Source: Nitrospirota bacterium (GTDB lineage Bacteria; Nitrospirota; Thermodesulfovibrionia; UBA6902; JAJYJJ01). Taken from it: a DNA stretch of 64,000 nt. The number at the start of each line of letters is the position of its first letter. Within the stretch, counting starts at the first letter, position 1. Below the pieces are notes generated by a model. That model saw nothing but the letters and a program-made list of their open reading frames with translations, made no database searches and was not told where the DNA came from. The position numbers were made by a program, and so were the translations under genes. The stretch is from positions 1 to 64,000 of the forward strand of contig JAJYJJ010000007.1 of the NCBI GenBank assembly GCA_021789595.1, written 5' to 3'. Shown piece by piece: positions 1 to 8,103 of this stretch.

Positions 1-1
1 A

Positions 2-859
2 AAACTCTCTTTGGCAACCCTTATCTTCGGTCTCATATTTAAGGCATTCAGAGAGCCTTTAAAAAAGAAGATAATATACATAGAGGAGGTTATGGGGCCA
101 AGGCTCTTTGCCTTTTTGCTCATATTCTCCCTTGGCATAATCTCAAGCGTTATAACGGCAATAATCGCTGCCTTAATATTATGCGAGATAGTAACTGCCC
201 TTAACATGGATGAGAGATATGAGAGGGTCTTTACAATACTTGCATGTTTCTCTATTGGAATGGGGGCTGCCCTTACACCGATAGGGGAGCCATTATCAAC
301 CATAGCAATAGCCAAACTCAAGGGCGGCAGCCATAATGCAGATTTCTTTTTTCTGCTGAGGTTAATCGGAACCTATATCATTCCAGGGTTGATATTGCTT
401 GCAGTGTTTGGCGGATTCTTCAGGGGAACTAAGGTAAGCAGGAATAAGAGTATGTCAGAGGACTATGCTGAGACCTTTATGGATATAGCCCTGAGGGCAT
501 GGAGGGTGTATATCTTTGTTATGGCACTTATTCTCCTGGGTGCCGGCTTTAAGCCTCTCATAGACAGCTTTATCACAAGATTGTCGGGTCGGTCCCTTTA
601 TTGGATAAATATGACCTCGGCTGTCCTTGACAATGCTACCCTTGCCGCAGCAGAGCTCGGCCCTCATATGAGTGCCGAGCAGATCATGGGAATCCTTATG
701 GGGATTGTGATTTCAGGCGGAATCCTTATACCAGGGAATATTCCTAATATAATATCTGCCTCAAAGCTCAGGATATCGAGCAGGTCATGGGCGGCTGTGG
801 GGATACCTGTAGGGTTATCCTTGATGGGCATATACTATGTAGCATTATTCATCCAGTAA
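2..859 (+). CDS. DUF1646-family integral membrane protein, 5'-truncated by the window edge
   Basis: The reading frame is open to the first base (Lys-Leu-Ser precede a TTG at 11), so the true start lies outside the window. About 285 residues remain. They form multiple hydrophobic segments with a polar, glycine- and proline-rich signature (GMGAALTPIGEPLSTIAIAK) near residue 80, which I recognise as the DUF1646 family of predicted ion or solute carriers. The C-terminal half repeats this pattern (SGGILIPGNIPNIISASKL), giving an antiporter-like inverted-repeat feel. The substrate is unknown; a Na+/H+ antiporter-like role is inference only. The next gene, an ammonium channel, has its own promoter, so no functional link is implied. 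Confidence 0.7.
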   Translation, partial: KLSLATLIFGLIFKAFREPLKKKIIYIEEVMGPRLFAFLLIFSLGIISSVITAIIAALILCEIVTALNMDERYERVFTILACFSIGMGAALTPIGEPLSTIAIAKLKGGSHNADFFFLLRLIGTYIIPGLILLAVFGGFFRGTKVSRNKSMSEDYAETFMDIALRAWRVYIFVMALILLGAGFKPLIDSFITRLSGRSLYWINMTSAVLDNATLAAAELGPHMSAEQIMGILMGIVISGGILIPGNIPNIISASKLRISSRSWAAVGIPVGLSLMGIYYVALFIQ

Positions 860-881
860 AATGCAGGAATAGAACAAAAAT

Positions 882-912
882 GTATATTTCCTACAAAAAT
901 GTAGGGAAATAC
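882..912 (+). promoter_or_regulatory. imperfect inverted repeat upstream of amtB; possible activator site
   Basis: The arms GTATATTTCCTACA (882-895) and TGTAGGGAAATAC (900-912) are imperfectly complementary and lie about 50-75 bases upstream of the -24 element of the amtB promoter, where an enhancer-binding protein could sit. It contains TGT and ACA half-sites, but their spacing is 9 rather than the 10 of the classical NifA site. Binding by the neighbouring NifA is inference; a simple hairpin after the upstream gene is the alternative. Confidence 0.35.
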
Positions 913-959
913 GGCGTCTCTATTTTTGAAGAACCCTTAGAATTCAACTACTTATATTC

Positions 960-975
960 TGGCACAGTTATAGCT
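960..975 (+). promoter_or_regulatory. candidate sigma-54 (-24/-12) promoter of amtB
   Basis: TGGCAC at 960-965 and a GC at 973-974 give the GG-N10-GC spacing required for sigma-54 promoters. The -12 box reads TAGC rather than the consensus TTGC. Initiation would fall near 986, leaving a short leader that carries the GAGGAGG ribosome site (998-1004) before the GTG start at 1010. The gene downstream of amtB encodes a sigma-54 activator, which fits. Confidence 0.6.
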
Positions 976-1009
976 ATCCAACTATAAAATCCAATTCGAG
1001 GAGGTTGTT

Positions 1010-2353
1010 GTGAAAAGACTAATCGTAACCACTATAATTGTGGCAGTGATGGCTATAACTGGTATTGCCCTCGCTGAGGAGACCCAGCAGTCCCAGCAGC
1101 CCTCCCAGGCTGTAACACAGGCTATTGCAAAGGTTGATACAGGAGATACAGCATGGATGCTCATATCTACAGCACTTGTCATGCTGATGACCCCTGGGCT
1201 TGCCCTTTTCTACGGAGGTATGGTCCGCAGGAAGAATGTCCTTGGCACCATCATGCAGAGTTTCATAGCCCTTGGGATTGTAAGTATTCAGTGGGTATTA
1301 TGGGGCTACAGCCTTGCCTTTGGGCCTGATATCGGCCATGTTATTGGAAGCCTTGCATGGTTTGGACTGAGGGGCGTTGGCCTTGAGCCCAATCCTGACT
1401 ATGCGGCTACAATACCACATCAGGCATTTATGATATATCAGATGATGTTTGCGGTTATCACGCCTGCATTGATTACAGGGGCATTTGCAGAGAGGTTTAA
1501 GTTTAAGACCTTTTTAGTCTTTACCATATTATGGGCAACCCTTGTGTATGATCCTATAGCGCATTGGGTATGGGGCATGGGCGGTTGGATAAGAAACCTC
1601 GGCGCCCTTGATTTTGCAGGTGGCACAGTCGTCCATATAAGCTCAGGAATATCTGCCCTTGCCGCGGCCTTGCTCGTAGGTAAAAGGAGGGGTTACGGCA
1701 GCGAACATATGCCCCCGCATAATCTTACAATGACCATTCTTGGAGCAGCACTCCTCTGGTTTGGGTGGTTTGGCTTTAATGGTGGAAGTGCTGTTGCCTC
1801 AGGCAGCCTTGCAACATCGGCTTTTGTTGCAACACATATTGCAACTGCCGCCGCCGCCCTTTCATGGATGATTGTAGAATGGATCCAGAGGGATAAGCCG
1901 ACAGTCCTTGGTGCAGCAAGTGGCGCTGTAGCAGGGCTTGTTGCCATTACCCCCGCATCAGGTTTTGTCGGGCCAATGCCTGCCCTTATAATAGGGCTTG
2001 TTGCAGGTGCCCTGTGCTACACTGCAGTAAACCTGAAGACGAGGCTTGGCTATGACGACTCCCTTGATGCGGTTGGTGTTCATGGGGTTGGCGGCACATG
2101 GGGTGCTATTGCAACAGGGCTTTTTGCTACAAAGCTTATAAACCCAGGTGGAAGCAACGGGCTTTTCTATGGCAATCTATCACAGTTATGGATACAGGGT
2201 GTGGCTGTCATTGCAACCATGGTCTATGCCTTTGCAGTTACCTTCATATTGTTAAAGGTCCTTGACTGGACAATGGGATTGAGGGTGGATATCGAAGATG
2301 AGGTAATGGGCCTTGACCTTTCTCAGCATGGCGAGAGCGGTTACACCATGTAG
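1010..2353 (+). CDS. amtB: ammonium channel AmtB
   Basis: A 447-residue Amt/MEP/Rh-family ammonium channel of the inner membrane. Residues 1-22 are a cleavable signal peptide, as in E. coli AmtB. The family signature [16 protein letters not shown] is at residues 61-76. The pore twin histidines are visible as His209 (in [10 protein letters not shown]) and His358 (in [10 protein letters not shown]). Eleven hydrophobic segments are expected, and the length is normal. The start is GTG at 1010, preceded by GAGGAGG. No glnK gene, the usual PII partner, follows; instead a NifA-type activator gene lies 93 bases downstream. The upstream sigma-54-type promoter suggests induction under nitrogen limitation. 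Confidence 0.97.
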   Translation: MKRLIVTTIIVAVMAITGIALAEETQQSQQPSQAVTQAIAKVDTGDTAWMLISTALVMLMTPGLALFYGGMVRRKNVLGTIMQSFIALGIVSIQWVLWGYSLAFGPDIGHVIGSLAWFGLRGVGLEPNPDYAATIPHQAFMIYQMMFAVITPALITGAFAERFKFKTFLVFTILWATLVYDPIAHWVWGMGGWIRNLGALDFAGGTVVHISSGISALAAALLVGKRRGYGSEHMPPHNLTMTILGAALLWFGWFGFNGGSAVASGSLATSAFVATHIATAAAALSWMIVEWIQRDKPTVLGAASGAVAGLVAITPASGFVGPMPALIIGLVAGALCYTAVNLKTRLGYDDSLDAVGVHGVGGTWGAIATGLFATKLINPGGSNGLFYGNLSQLWIQGVAVIATMVYAFAVTFILLKVLDWTMGLRVDIEDEVMGLDLSQHGESGYTM

Positions 2354-2380
2354 GGGCATTGGTTAAATTAGATAAGTTAA

Positions 2381-2403
2381 ACATCTTTAAACGGTTTAGA
2401 TGT
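2381..2403 (+). other. small palindrome between amtB and nifA
   Basis: ACATCT (2381-2386) pairs with AGATGT (2398-2403), and AAAC pairs with GTTT inside, with a two-base bulge. There is no T-run, so it is a weak terminator candidate. It ends seven bases before the predicted nifA -35 box, so it could instead be an operator. Confidence 0.35.
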
Positions 2404-2409
2404 GTCAAC

Positions 2410-2438
2410 TTGTCAAAAAACAGGATTCAAAGTATGAT
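2410..2438 (+). promoter_or_regulatory. candidate sigma-70 promoter of nifA
   Basis: TTGTCA (2410-2415), a 17-base spacer and TATGAT (2433-2438). The predicted start of transcription is about 2445, two bases before the ATG at 2447. No Shine-Dalgarno sequence precedes that ATG, so the mRNA would be practically leaderless. Confidence 0.5.
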
Positions 2439-2446
2439 TGAATATA

Positions 2447-3949
2447 ATGCAGCATTCTAAGGACATAGAGCTTATAACCCTCCTTGAGGTAAGTAAGGCC
2501 CTTGGTTCCACCATGGGGCTTGAAAGAAAACTCGCCTCTGCCATGAAGATACTCTCTGAGTTCATGGACATGAAGAGGGGAACCGTCACACTTCTTGACC
2601 GCGATACGATGGAGATGAGGATAGTTGCTGCGCACGGCCTTACCATGGAAGAGATAAGACGCGGGAAATACAGGATCGGCGAAGGGATTGTTGGAAAGGT
2701 TCTTAAGACAGGCTTCCCGATGGTAATACCTAATATAGGTGAAGAGCCCATGTTTCTCAACAGGACAAAGGCAAGGGCAGGGGTTGCAAAGGAGAATATA
2801 TCTTTTCTATGCGTCCCGATTAAACTAAGGGGCGAGACCTTTGGCGTCCTCAGTGTTGACAGGCTATTTGGTCAGAGGGTCTCCTATGAGCAGGATCTTA
2901 GGGTCTTAAAACTGGTTTCCTCCCTTATTGCCCAGGCAGTTAAGCTTCATGAGCTTATTGCATGGGAAAGGAAGGAGAAAGAGGATCTGAAAAGGCAGTT
3001 AAAGGCCCGCTACAGCCTTGGAAATATCATCGGCTCATCAAAGGGTATGCAAGAGGTATTCAGGACTGTGCACAAGGTTGCAAAAAGCAGGGCAACTGTG
3101 CTTTTAAGAGGAGAGAGTGGGACAGGAAAAGAGCTTATAGCAAGGGCCGTTCATACTAACAGTGAAAGGGCAGACAGACCCTTTATAAAGGTAAACTGCG
3201 CAGCCATCCCTGAGAATCTGCTCGAGTCAGAGTTTTTTGGCCATGAAAAAGGGGCATTCACAGGCGCAATTGCACAGAGAAAGGGAAGATTTGAACTCGC
3301 AGACACAGGAACCATATTTCTGGATGAGGTCGGCGAGATCCCTCCAGCACTCCAGGGAAAGCTTTTAAGGACTTTACAGGAAAGGGAGTTTGAGCGGGTT
3401 GGAGGGAATAAGACCATAAAAGTAGATGTAAGGGTCATTGCTGCAACAAACAGAAACCTTGAGGATGATATAAAAAGCGGCATATTCAGGGATGACCTGT
3501 ACTGGAGGCTGAATGTAGTGCCCATATTCCTTCCTCCTTTAAGGGAGCGGGCAGAGGATATCCCCATGCTTATAGAGTATTTTCTTAAAAGATTCAATGA
3601 GGAAAACCAGAAGTCTATTACCATACACCAGAAGGCCTTCAACCTTCTTTTAAGATACCCCTGGCCAGGGAATGTCAGGGAGCTTGAAAACACCATTGAG
3701 AGGCTTGTTGTCCTTTCTGAGGGTAGTTTAATTAGGGATGATGACCTCCCCCTTTATATCAGGAGTACTCCATCAATCCTCCCTTCAAGCCTCCCCGGCA
3801 GCATCGAGGCCATGGAGAAAGAAAGGATTCTAAAGGCCCTTGATGAGCATAGATGGGTCTACACAAAGGCAGCAAAGGCCCTGGGCCTTACAGACAGACA
3901 GCTTGGCTACAGGATAAAGAAATACGGTATAAAGCTACAATCCTCCTGA
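2447..3949 (+). CDS. nifA: NifA-type sigma-54-dependent transcriptional activator
   Basis: A 500-residue enhancer-binding protein. An N-terminal GAF domain (about residues 10-170) is followed by an AAA+ domain with Walker A GESGTGKE (about 222-229), the sigma-54 contact loop GAFTGA (about 269-274) and Walker B DEVGE, and then a C-terminal Fis-type helix-turn-helix ending in [12 protein letters not shown]. This order is that of NifA. The cysteine-rich interdomain linker of oxygen-sensitive alpha-proteobacterial NifA is absent. A TTG at 2438 would add three residues, but ATG at 2447 is preferred because it fits the promoter. It sits beside amtB, so nitrogen control is likely; no nif structural genes are in the window. 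Another GAF-containing activator is possible. Confidence 0.8.
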   Translation: MQHSKDIELITLLEVSKALGSTMGLERKLASAMKILSEFMDMKRGTVTLLDRDTMEMRIVAAHGLTMEEIRRGKYRIGEGIVGKVLKTGFPMVIPNIGEEPMFLNRTKARAGVAKENISFLCVPIKLRGETFGVLSVDRLFGQRVSYEQDLRVLKLVSSLIAQAVKLHELIAWERKEKEDLKRQLKARYSLGNIIGSSKGMQEVFRTVHKVAKSRATVLLRGESGTGKELIARAVHTNSERADRPFIKVNCAAIPENLLESEFFGHEKGAFTGAIAQRKGRFELADTGTIFLDEVGEIPPALQGKLLRTLQEREFERVGGNKTIKVDVRVIAATNRNLEDDIKSGIFRDDLYWRLNVVPIFLPPLRERAEDIPMLIEYFLKRFNEENQKSITIHQKAFNLLLRYPWPGNVRELENTIERLVVLSEGSLIRDDDLPLYIRSTPSILPSSLPGSIEAMEKERILKALDEHRWVYTKAAKALGLTDRQLGYRIKKYGIKLQSS

Positions 3950-4031
3950 GACCCAGCAGGCATTAAGAATCTCTTTGAACCGTAATACAGAAAAGACCTG
4001 CGAAGGTGAGTTTTTCATAAGGCCCTCTACC

Positions 4032-4061
4032 TTGCCCTTTTTGAACCAATTTGATTATAAT
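4032..4061 (+). promoter_or_regulatory. candidate promoter giving a leaderless SurA-N gene mRNA
   Basis: TTGCCC (4032-4037), an 18-base spacer and a perfect TATAAT (4056-4061). Six bases separate the -10 from the ATG at 4068, so initiation would fall on the start codon. No ribosome-binding sequence precedes this ATG. Confidence 0.5.
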
Positions 4062-4067
4062 TATCGC

Positions 4068-4745
4068 ATGCTTAAAATAATGCAGCGGCATATAAAGATC
4101 TTTGGCATCCTTTTGTGGATCATCATCATATCCTTTATACTCTGGGGGGTTGGGAGTTTTGAAAATTCTTCCAAGGGCATAGTGGCACAGGTTGGCGATG
4201 AAAAGATACCTATTGAGGAATACTGGAGGGCATACGACAGGCTCTATGAATTCTACAAGCTCATCTATAAAGATAATCTGAATGCCGAGACCCTGAAAAA
4301 TTTGGATCTAAAGGGGAAGGCGCTTGACGGCCTCATTGAGCAAAGGCTACTTGTTATTGCTGCAAAGAATTCAGGTGTAAGTGTTACTAACAGCGAGCTG
4401 ACGAACGCCATAGAGACAGACCCGGCATTCCAGCGCGGCGGTGTCTTCAATAAAAATGTGTATCTCAGGACACTCCAGTTAAACCACCTGACTCCTGATA
4501 TATATGAGAAGACAAAAAAGAGGGAGCTTATAGTGCAGAAGTTCCGCCGCATGATTACTGAATCGGTTGATGTAACAGATGATGAGGTCAAGGCGGCATT
4601 GGCAGCAGAAAAAAAATCAACCACGCAGAATCAGGATAACATCAGGATGTCATTGAAGGCCCAGAAGGAAGAAAAGGCTGTCAGTTCCTATATTGAGGCC
4701 ATCAAGAAACAGATTCCAATAAAGATAAACAAAGAACTGCTATAG
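4068..4745 (+). CDS. membrane-anchored SurA-N/PpiD-like chaperone domain protein
   Basis: About 225 residues. An N-terminal transmembrane anchor (about residues 7-30, IKIFGILLWIIIISFILWGVGSF) leads into a SurA-N-like chaperone domain (VAQVGDEKIPIEEYWRAYDR onward). PpiD and SurA proteins have this layout, followed by a parvulin prolyl isomerase domain; here the protein stops soon after the chaperone domain, so no isomerase domain is present. It probably assists folding of exported proteins at the outer face of the inner membrane. The ATG at 4068 is preferred over a TTG at 3975, because the extra 31 residues look unrelated to the family and a promoter lies directly before 4068. anmK follows four bases after the stop. 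Confidence 0.75.
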   Translation: MLKIMQRHIKIFGILLWIIIISFILWGVGSFENSSKGIVAQVGDEKIPIEEYWRAYDRLYEFYKLIYKDNLNAETLKNLDLKGKALDGLIEQRLLVIAAKNSGVSVTNSELTNAIETDPAFQRGGVFNKNVYLRTLQLNHLTPDIYEKTKKRELIVQKFRRMITESVDVTDDEVKAALAAEKKSTTQNQDNIRMSLKAQKEEKAVSSYIEAIKKQIPIKINKELL

Positions 4746-4749
4746 CCTC

Positions 4750-5919
4750 ATGGCAGACGGCCTGAAACGCCTTACAGATATCCATCAAAAGTCTTCCCGC
4801 CTTATCCTCGGATTAATGTCAGGGACATCCCATGATGCTGTGGATGCCGCCCTTGTGGAGATAAAGGGTAAAAGAGAAAAGATGAGGGCAAGACTCATAC
4901 ATCATTATCATCATCCATTCACCAATGCCATAAGAAACAAGATAAAGGCATCCTTCTCAGGGCCGACCAGGCTCATATGCAGCCTCAATTTCGAGCTTGC
5001 AGAGGTCTTTTCAGAGGCTGCGATTCTATGCCTTAAAGAGTCGGGCATTAAGCCGTCAGAGGTGGATGCCATTGCATCCCATGGTCAGACCATCTACCAC
5101 ATGCCGCCAGAGAAAGGAAGGATGGGCTCTACCCTTCAGATAGGCAGTGCCTCTGTAATAGCAGAGAGGACAGGGATATTGGTTGTATCCAATTTCAGGA
5201 ACAGGGATATGGCTGCGCAAGGTGAGGGTGCGCCTCTTGTGCCGTATGCAGACTATCTGCTATTTCATAAAAAGGGGAAGAACATGGCAATACAGAACAT
5301 CGGCGGGATAGCCAATGTAACACTTGTCACTGAGGCCATGGAGGATGTAATAGCCTTTGACACAGGCCCTGGGAACTCTCTCATAGATGAGGCAGTAAAG
5401 GTGCTCACCAATGGGAGGCTTTCCATGGATGTGGATGGCAGGTTGGCATATAGAGGCGAATTAAACAAGGGGCTGCTTGATGAACTCCTATCACATCCGT
5501 ATCTCAGAAAACAGCCTCCAAAATCAACAGGCAGAGAGGTCTTTGGTCAAGCAACGGTAGCAGATATAACAAGGAGATACCACAGGGCTAAGAAAGAGGA
5601 TATAATCAAGACACTCACTGTCTTTACTGCAAGGTCGATCTATGATGCATACAGGAGGTTTATATTCCCAAAGGTGATACCTGATGAGGTTGTCCTCTGC
5701 GGAGGGGGAAGCAAAAACCCCTTTCTTACAGGTGTGCTTACTGACATCTTCAAACCGATACCGATAAGACCTATTGAGGCATTTGGCATACCTTCCTCTG
5801 CAAAAGAGGCAATGTGTTTTGCAATCTTAGCAAATGAGACCCTATCTGGAATTCCATGTAATCTTCCCCAGGTAACAGGCGCAGAGAGACAGGTAATCCT
5901 TGGGGATATAACCTTATAG
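4750..5919 (+). CDS. anmK: anhydro-N-acetylmuramic acid kinase
   Basis: A 389-residue AnmK that cleaves and phosphorylates 1,6-anhydro-MurNAc to MurNAc-6-phosphate in peptidoglycan recycling, in the cytoplasm. The family start LILGLMSGTSHDAVDAALVEI is at about residues 18-38. The substrate and phosphate loops appear as SHGQTIYHMP, QNIGGIANVT, FDTGPGNSLIDE and LCGGGSKNPFL. Length is normal for the family. It follows the SurA-N gene by four bases and converges with fmdB. No other recycling genes are present in the window. Confidence 0.95.
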   Translation: MADGLKRLTDIHQKSSRLILGLMSGTSHDAVDAALVEIKGKREKMRARLIHHYHHPFTNAIRNKIKASFSGPTRLICSLNFELAEVFSEAAILCLKESGIKPSEVDAIASHGQTIYHMPPEKGRMGSTLQIGSASVIAERTGILVVSNFRNRDMAAQGEGAPLVPYADYLLFHKKGKNMAIQNIGGIANVTLVTEAMEDVIAFDTGPGNSLIDEAVKVLTNGRLSMDVDGRLAYRGELNKGLLDELLSHPYLRKQPPKSTGREVFGQATVADITRRYHRAKKEDIIKTLTVFTARSIYDAYRRFIFPKVIPDEVVLCGGGSKNPFLTGVLTDIFKPIPIRPIEAFGIPSSAKEAMCFAILANETLSGIPCNLPQVTGAERQVILGDITL

Positions 5920-5939
5920 GGGAAAAGGCTATTATAATT

Positions 5940-6152
5940 CTACTTGCATGTGCTGCAGGACGATGAACTGCAGCCTGAACAGCTTGAGCCTGACGCAGAG
6001 GATTTTTCAACCCCGCTCATGGCAAAGGTTGAAAACCTCTTCTTTACATCCTTAGAGCTGCACCTCGGACACGCTACTTTATTGTCAGGGCTAAAGACAA
6101 GCTGCTCAAACTCATGTCCGCATCCATTGCATCTATATTCGAATATCGGCAT
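5940..6152 (-). CDS. FmdB-family small zinc-ribbon protein
   Basis: Seventy residues starting MPIFEYRCNGCGHEFEQ. Two CxxC pairs (residues 8-11 and 28-31) form a zinc ribbon typical of the FmdB/CxxC regulatory family. The C-terminus is a low-complexity Ser/Cys tail that ends CSTCK, as is common in this family; its many cysteines may bind further metal. The function of the family is not established. It lies 10 bases after the transaldolase-like gene and is probably the last gene of that transcript. Confidence 0.85.
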   Translation of the reverse strand: MPIFEYRCNGCGHEFEQLVFSPDNKVACPRCSSKDVKKRFSTFAMSGVEKSSASGSSCSGCSSSSCSTCK

Positions 6153-6162
6153 TGCATTGTCC

Positions 6163-6807
6163 TTATTTTGGAACCCTCTCCCAGTCCTTTAGAAATCTGT
6201 CAATTCCAATATCAGTAAGCGGGTGTCTGATGAGCTGTTCAATAACTGAGAAGGGTATTGTGGCTATGTGTGCACCCATCATAGCTGCCTCCACAACATG
6301 AAGTGGATTTCTTATGCTGGCCACTATAACCTCTGTATCAAACGGATAGTTATCGAATATATCTATTATCTGCCCTGCTATATCCATACCTACATGACTG
6401 ATATCATCTATCCTGCCTACAAACGGGCTCACATATGCTGCACCTGCCTTTGCTGCGAGCAAGGCCTGGCTTGCAGAGAAGATGAGGGTGACATTGGTTT
6501 TTACAGCAACAGATGAAAGCTGTTTTACTGCCTTGAGCCCCTCCTTTATCATTGGAACCTTGACTACGATATTGTCATGTATGGAGGAAAGCTCCTTTGC
6601 CTCAGCAACTATATCATCGGCATTCAGGCTTACAGCCTCGGCACTAACAGGCCCATCAACTATATTGCATATCTCCTCAAGCAGGTCCCTTGGATTTCTA
6701 TTTTCCCTTGCAATGAGTGATGGGTTTGTGGTAACACCATCTATTACGCCAATAGACCATGCCTCCCTTATCTCATCGATATTTGCAGTGTCAATAAAGA
6801 ATTTCAT
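6163..6807 (-). CDS. fsa: transaldolase / fructose-6-phosphate aldolase-like (TalC/Fsa)
   Basis: A 214-residue single-domain TIM-barrel aldolase of the Fsa/TalC subfamily. The start [16 protein letters not shown] and the motif [10 protein letters not shown] are typical. The Schiff-base lysine is the one in [14 protein letters not shown]. The segment [30 protein letters not shown] is also characteristic. It interconverts sugar phosphates by dihydroxyacetone transfer; which reaction dominates cannot be read from sequence alone. A GGGAGGG ribosome site precedes the ATG. The gap of 55 bases upstream holds no feature I can support. Confidence 0.92.
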   Translation of the reverse strand: MKFFIDTANIDEIREAWSIGVIDGVTTNPSLIARENRNPRDLLEEICNIVDGPVSAEAVSLNADDIVAEAKELSSIHDNIVVKVPMIKEGLKAVKQLSSVAVKTNVTLIFSASQALLAAKAGAAYVSPFVGRIDDISHVGMDIAGQIIDIFDNYPFDTEVIVASIRNPLHVVEAAMMGAHIATIPFSVIEQLIRHPLTDIGIDRFLKDWERVPK

Positions 6808-6862
6808 CTGTCCCTCCCATTAAGAGAATTGTTTAATAAAGAGCGGCCTGAACCTGCCTGCA

Positions 6863-8077
6863 TTAGCATATTGCCTCTTCAATAACCTCAACCATATGCA
6901 TTACCTCTATAGGGGTCTCCAAAAGGTCTTTCGACTTTTTTGTGCGCCTCTCTGAGCCGATTCTCTGCAATGCCCCTTCGATATGCATCATACATCCAGG
7001 GCATGATGTGGCCAGTACATGCGGCCCTGTCTGTGATATATAACCTGCCAGCTTATCTCCTATTCTGTTGGAAAGTCCCCTGAAATTTATGCTGAAGAAT
7101 CCGCCAAAACCACAGCATGCAGGAGGGTTTTTCATCTCCCTGTATTCTATGCCATCTATTGCCTTCAGTATCCTCCTCGGCTCCTCTGTTACATTAAGAC
7201 CGTATCTAAGATGGCAGGGGTCAAAATAGGTTACAACCCTCTTTGACACCTTTGCCTCAGGGAGCCTGTCAAGGAGGAATTGATTTATATCAAGGACATT
7301 CTCAATGCCTTTGCCGAGAAATTCTGGATAGTGCATCTTCAGCATAACAGTGCATGTTGGACACATTGTGACAACGGCCTCTGCCCTTACCTTTTCAAAG
7401 ACCTCGATATTCCTCTCTGCCATCTTTATGGCATCCTCTTCAAACCCAAATGTCCTGAGCGGTGCACCGCAGCATACCTCACCCTTTAGAACAACGACTT
7501 CATATCCAAGCCTGAGCAAAACCCTGAGAAGGGACTCGCCCAGTGATGGATAGAGGTAGTTTATACTACAGCCCACAAAGATGGCAATCCTGCCTATCCT
7601 TTTGCCTCCCTCTTTATATACATTAAACCTCTCCCTGAAAGGCACAGGTGCAATCTCAGGGATTGGATTGACTATCCCCTTTCTGAGGAGTGCTGGATAG
7701 AGGAGCTTTTGTATCGGCCTCAAGATTGAGGTTGCAAGCCCAATCCTCTTTATGGATGACCTTGAGAGGCTTCCGATAAATCTCCTCTTCCTGTTTTCTT
7801 TTCTCAGGATTGTCCTGCCGTGATATATGGCCTCAGCAACATCTATGCCCGTAGGGCAAAGGGTAGAACATGCCCCGCACTGGATACAGCTAAAGAGCTT
7901 ATCAGAAGCCCTTGTTGTGGGTTCAAGCCTCTTTTCCTCAATAGCCTGGAGGATGTAGAGCCTTCCCCTTGCACCCATGGTCTCATCAAGCTCCTCCATA
8001 TATGTAGGACAAAGGGCCTTACAGCTTCCACACCTTACACACCTGTTAAGCTGCCTTTTATAATCAACCTCTTTCAT
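6863..8077 (-). CDS. (Fe-S)-binding CCG-domain oxidoreductase subunit, GlcF-like
   Basis: 404 residues. Two 4Fe-4S motifs lie near the N-terminus (CVRCGSCKALCP near residue 15 and CIQCGACSTLCP near residue 63). Two CCG domains follow, containing KGEVCCGAPL with MCPTC, and DPCHLRYGL, PPACCGFGGFF and SCPGCM. This layout and length match GlcF-type iron-sulfur subunits of glycolate or lactate oxidases and HdrD-like proteins. No flavin dehydrogenase subunit (GlcD) is adjacent; the upstream gene is aconitase, so the partner and substrate are unknown. Electron transfer between an organic acid dehydrogenase and quinone or a thiol/disulfide carrier is inferred. Confidence 0.8.
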   Translation of the reverse strand: MKEVDYKRQLNRCVRCGSCKALCPTYMEELDETMGARGRLYILQAIEEKRLEPTTRASDKLFSCIQCGACSTLCPTGIDVAEAIYHGRTILRKENRKRRFIGSLSRSSIKRIGLATSILRPIQKLLYPALLRKGIVNPIPEIAPVPFRERFNVYKEGGKRIGRIAIFVGCSINYLYPSLGESLLRVLLRLGYEVVVLKGEVCCGAPLRTFGFEEDAIKMAERNIEVFEKVRAEAVVTMCPTCTVMLKMHYPEFLGKGIENVLDINQFLLDRLPEAKVSKRVVTYFDPCHLRYGLNVTEEPRRILKAIDGIEYREMKNPPACCGFGGFFSINFRGLSNRIGDKLAGYISQTGPHVLATSCPGCMMHIEGALQRIGSERRTKKSKDLLETPIEVMHMVEVIEEAIC

Positions 8078-8103
8078 ACATCTTTAAAACTCAATCAACC
8101 CTG

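Noticed and set aside
3151-3696. 181-codon minus-strand frame opposite the nifA ATPase domain
   Set aside because: Fully inside a conserved AAA+ coding region on the other strand; no recognisable protein.
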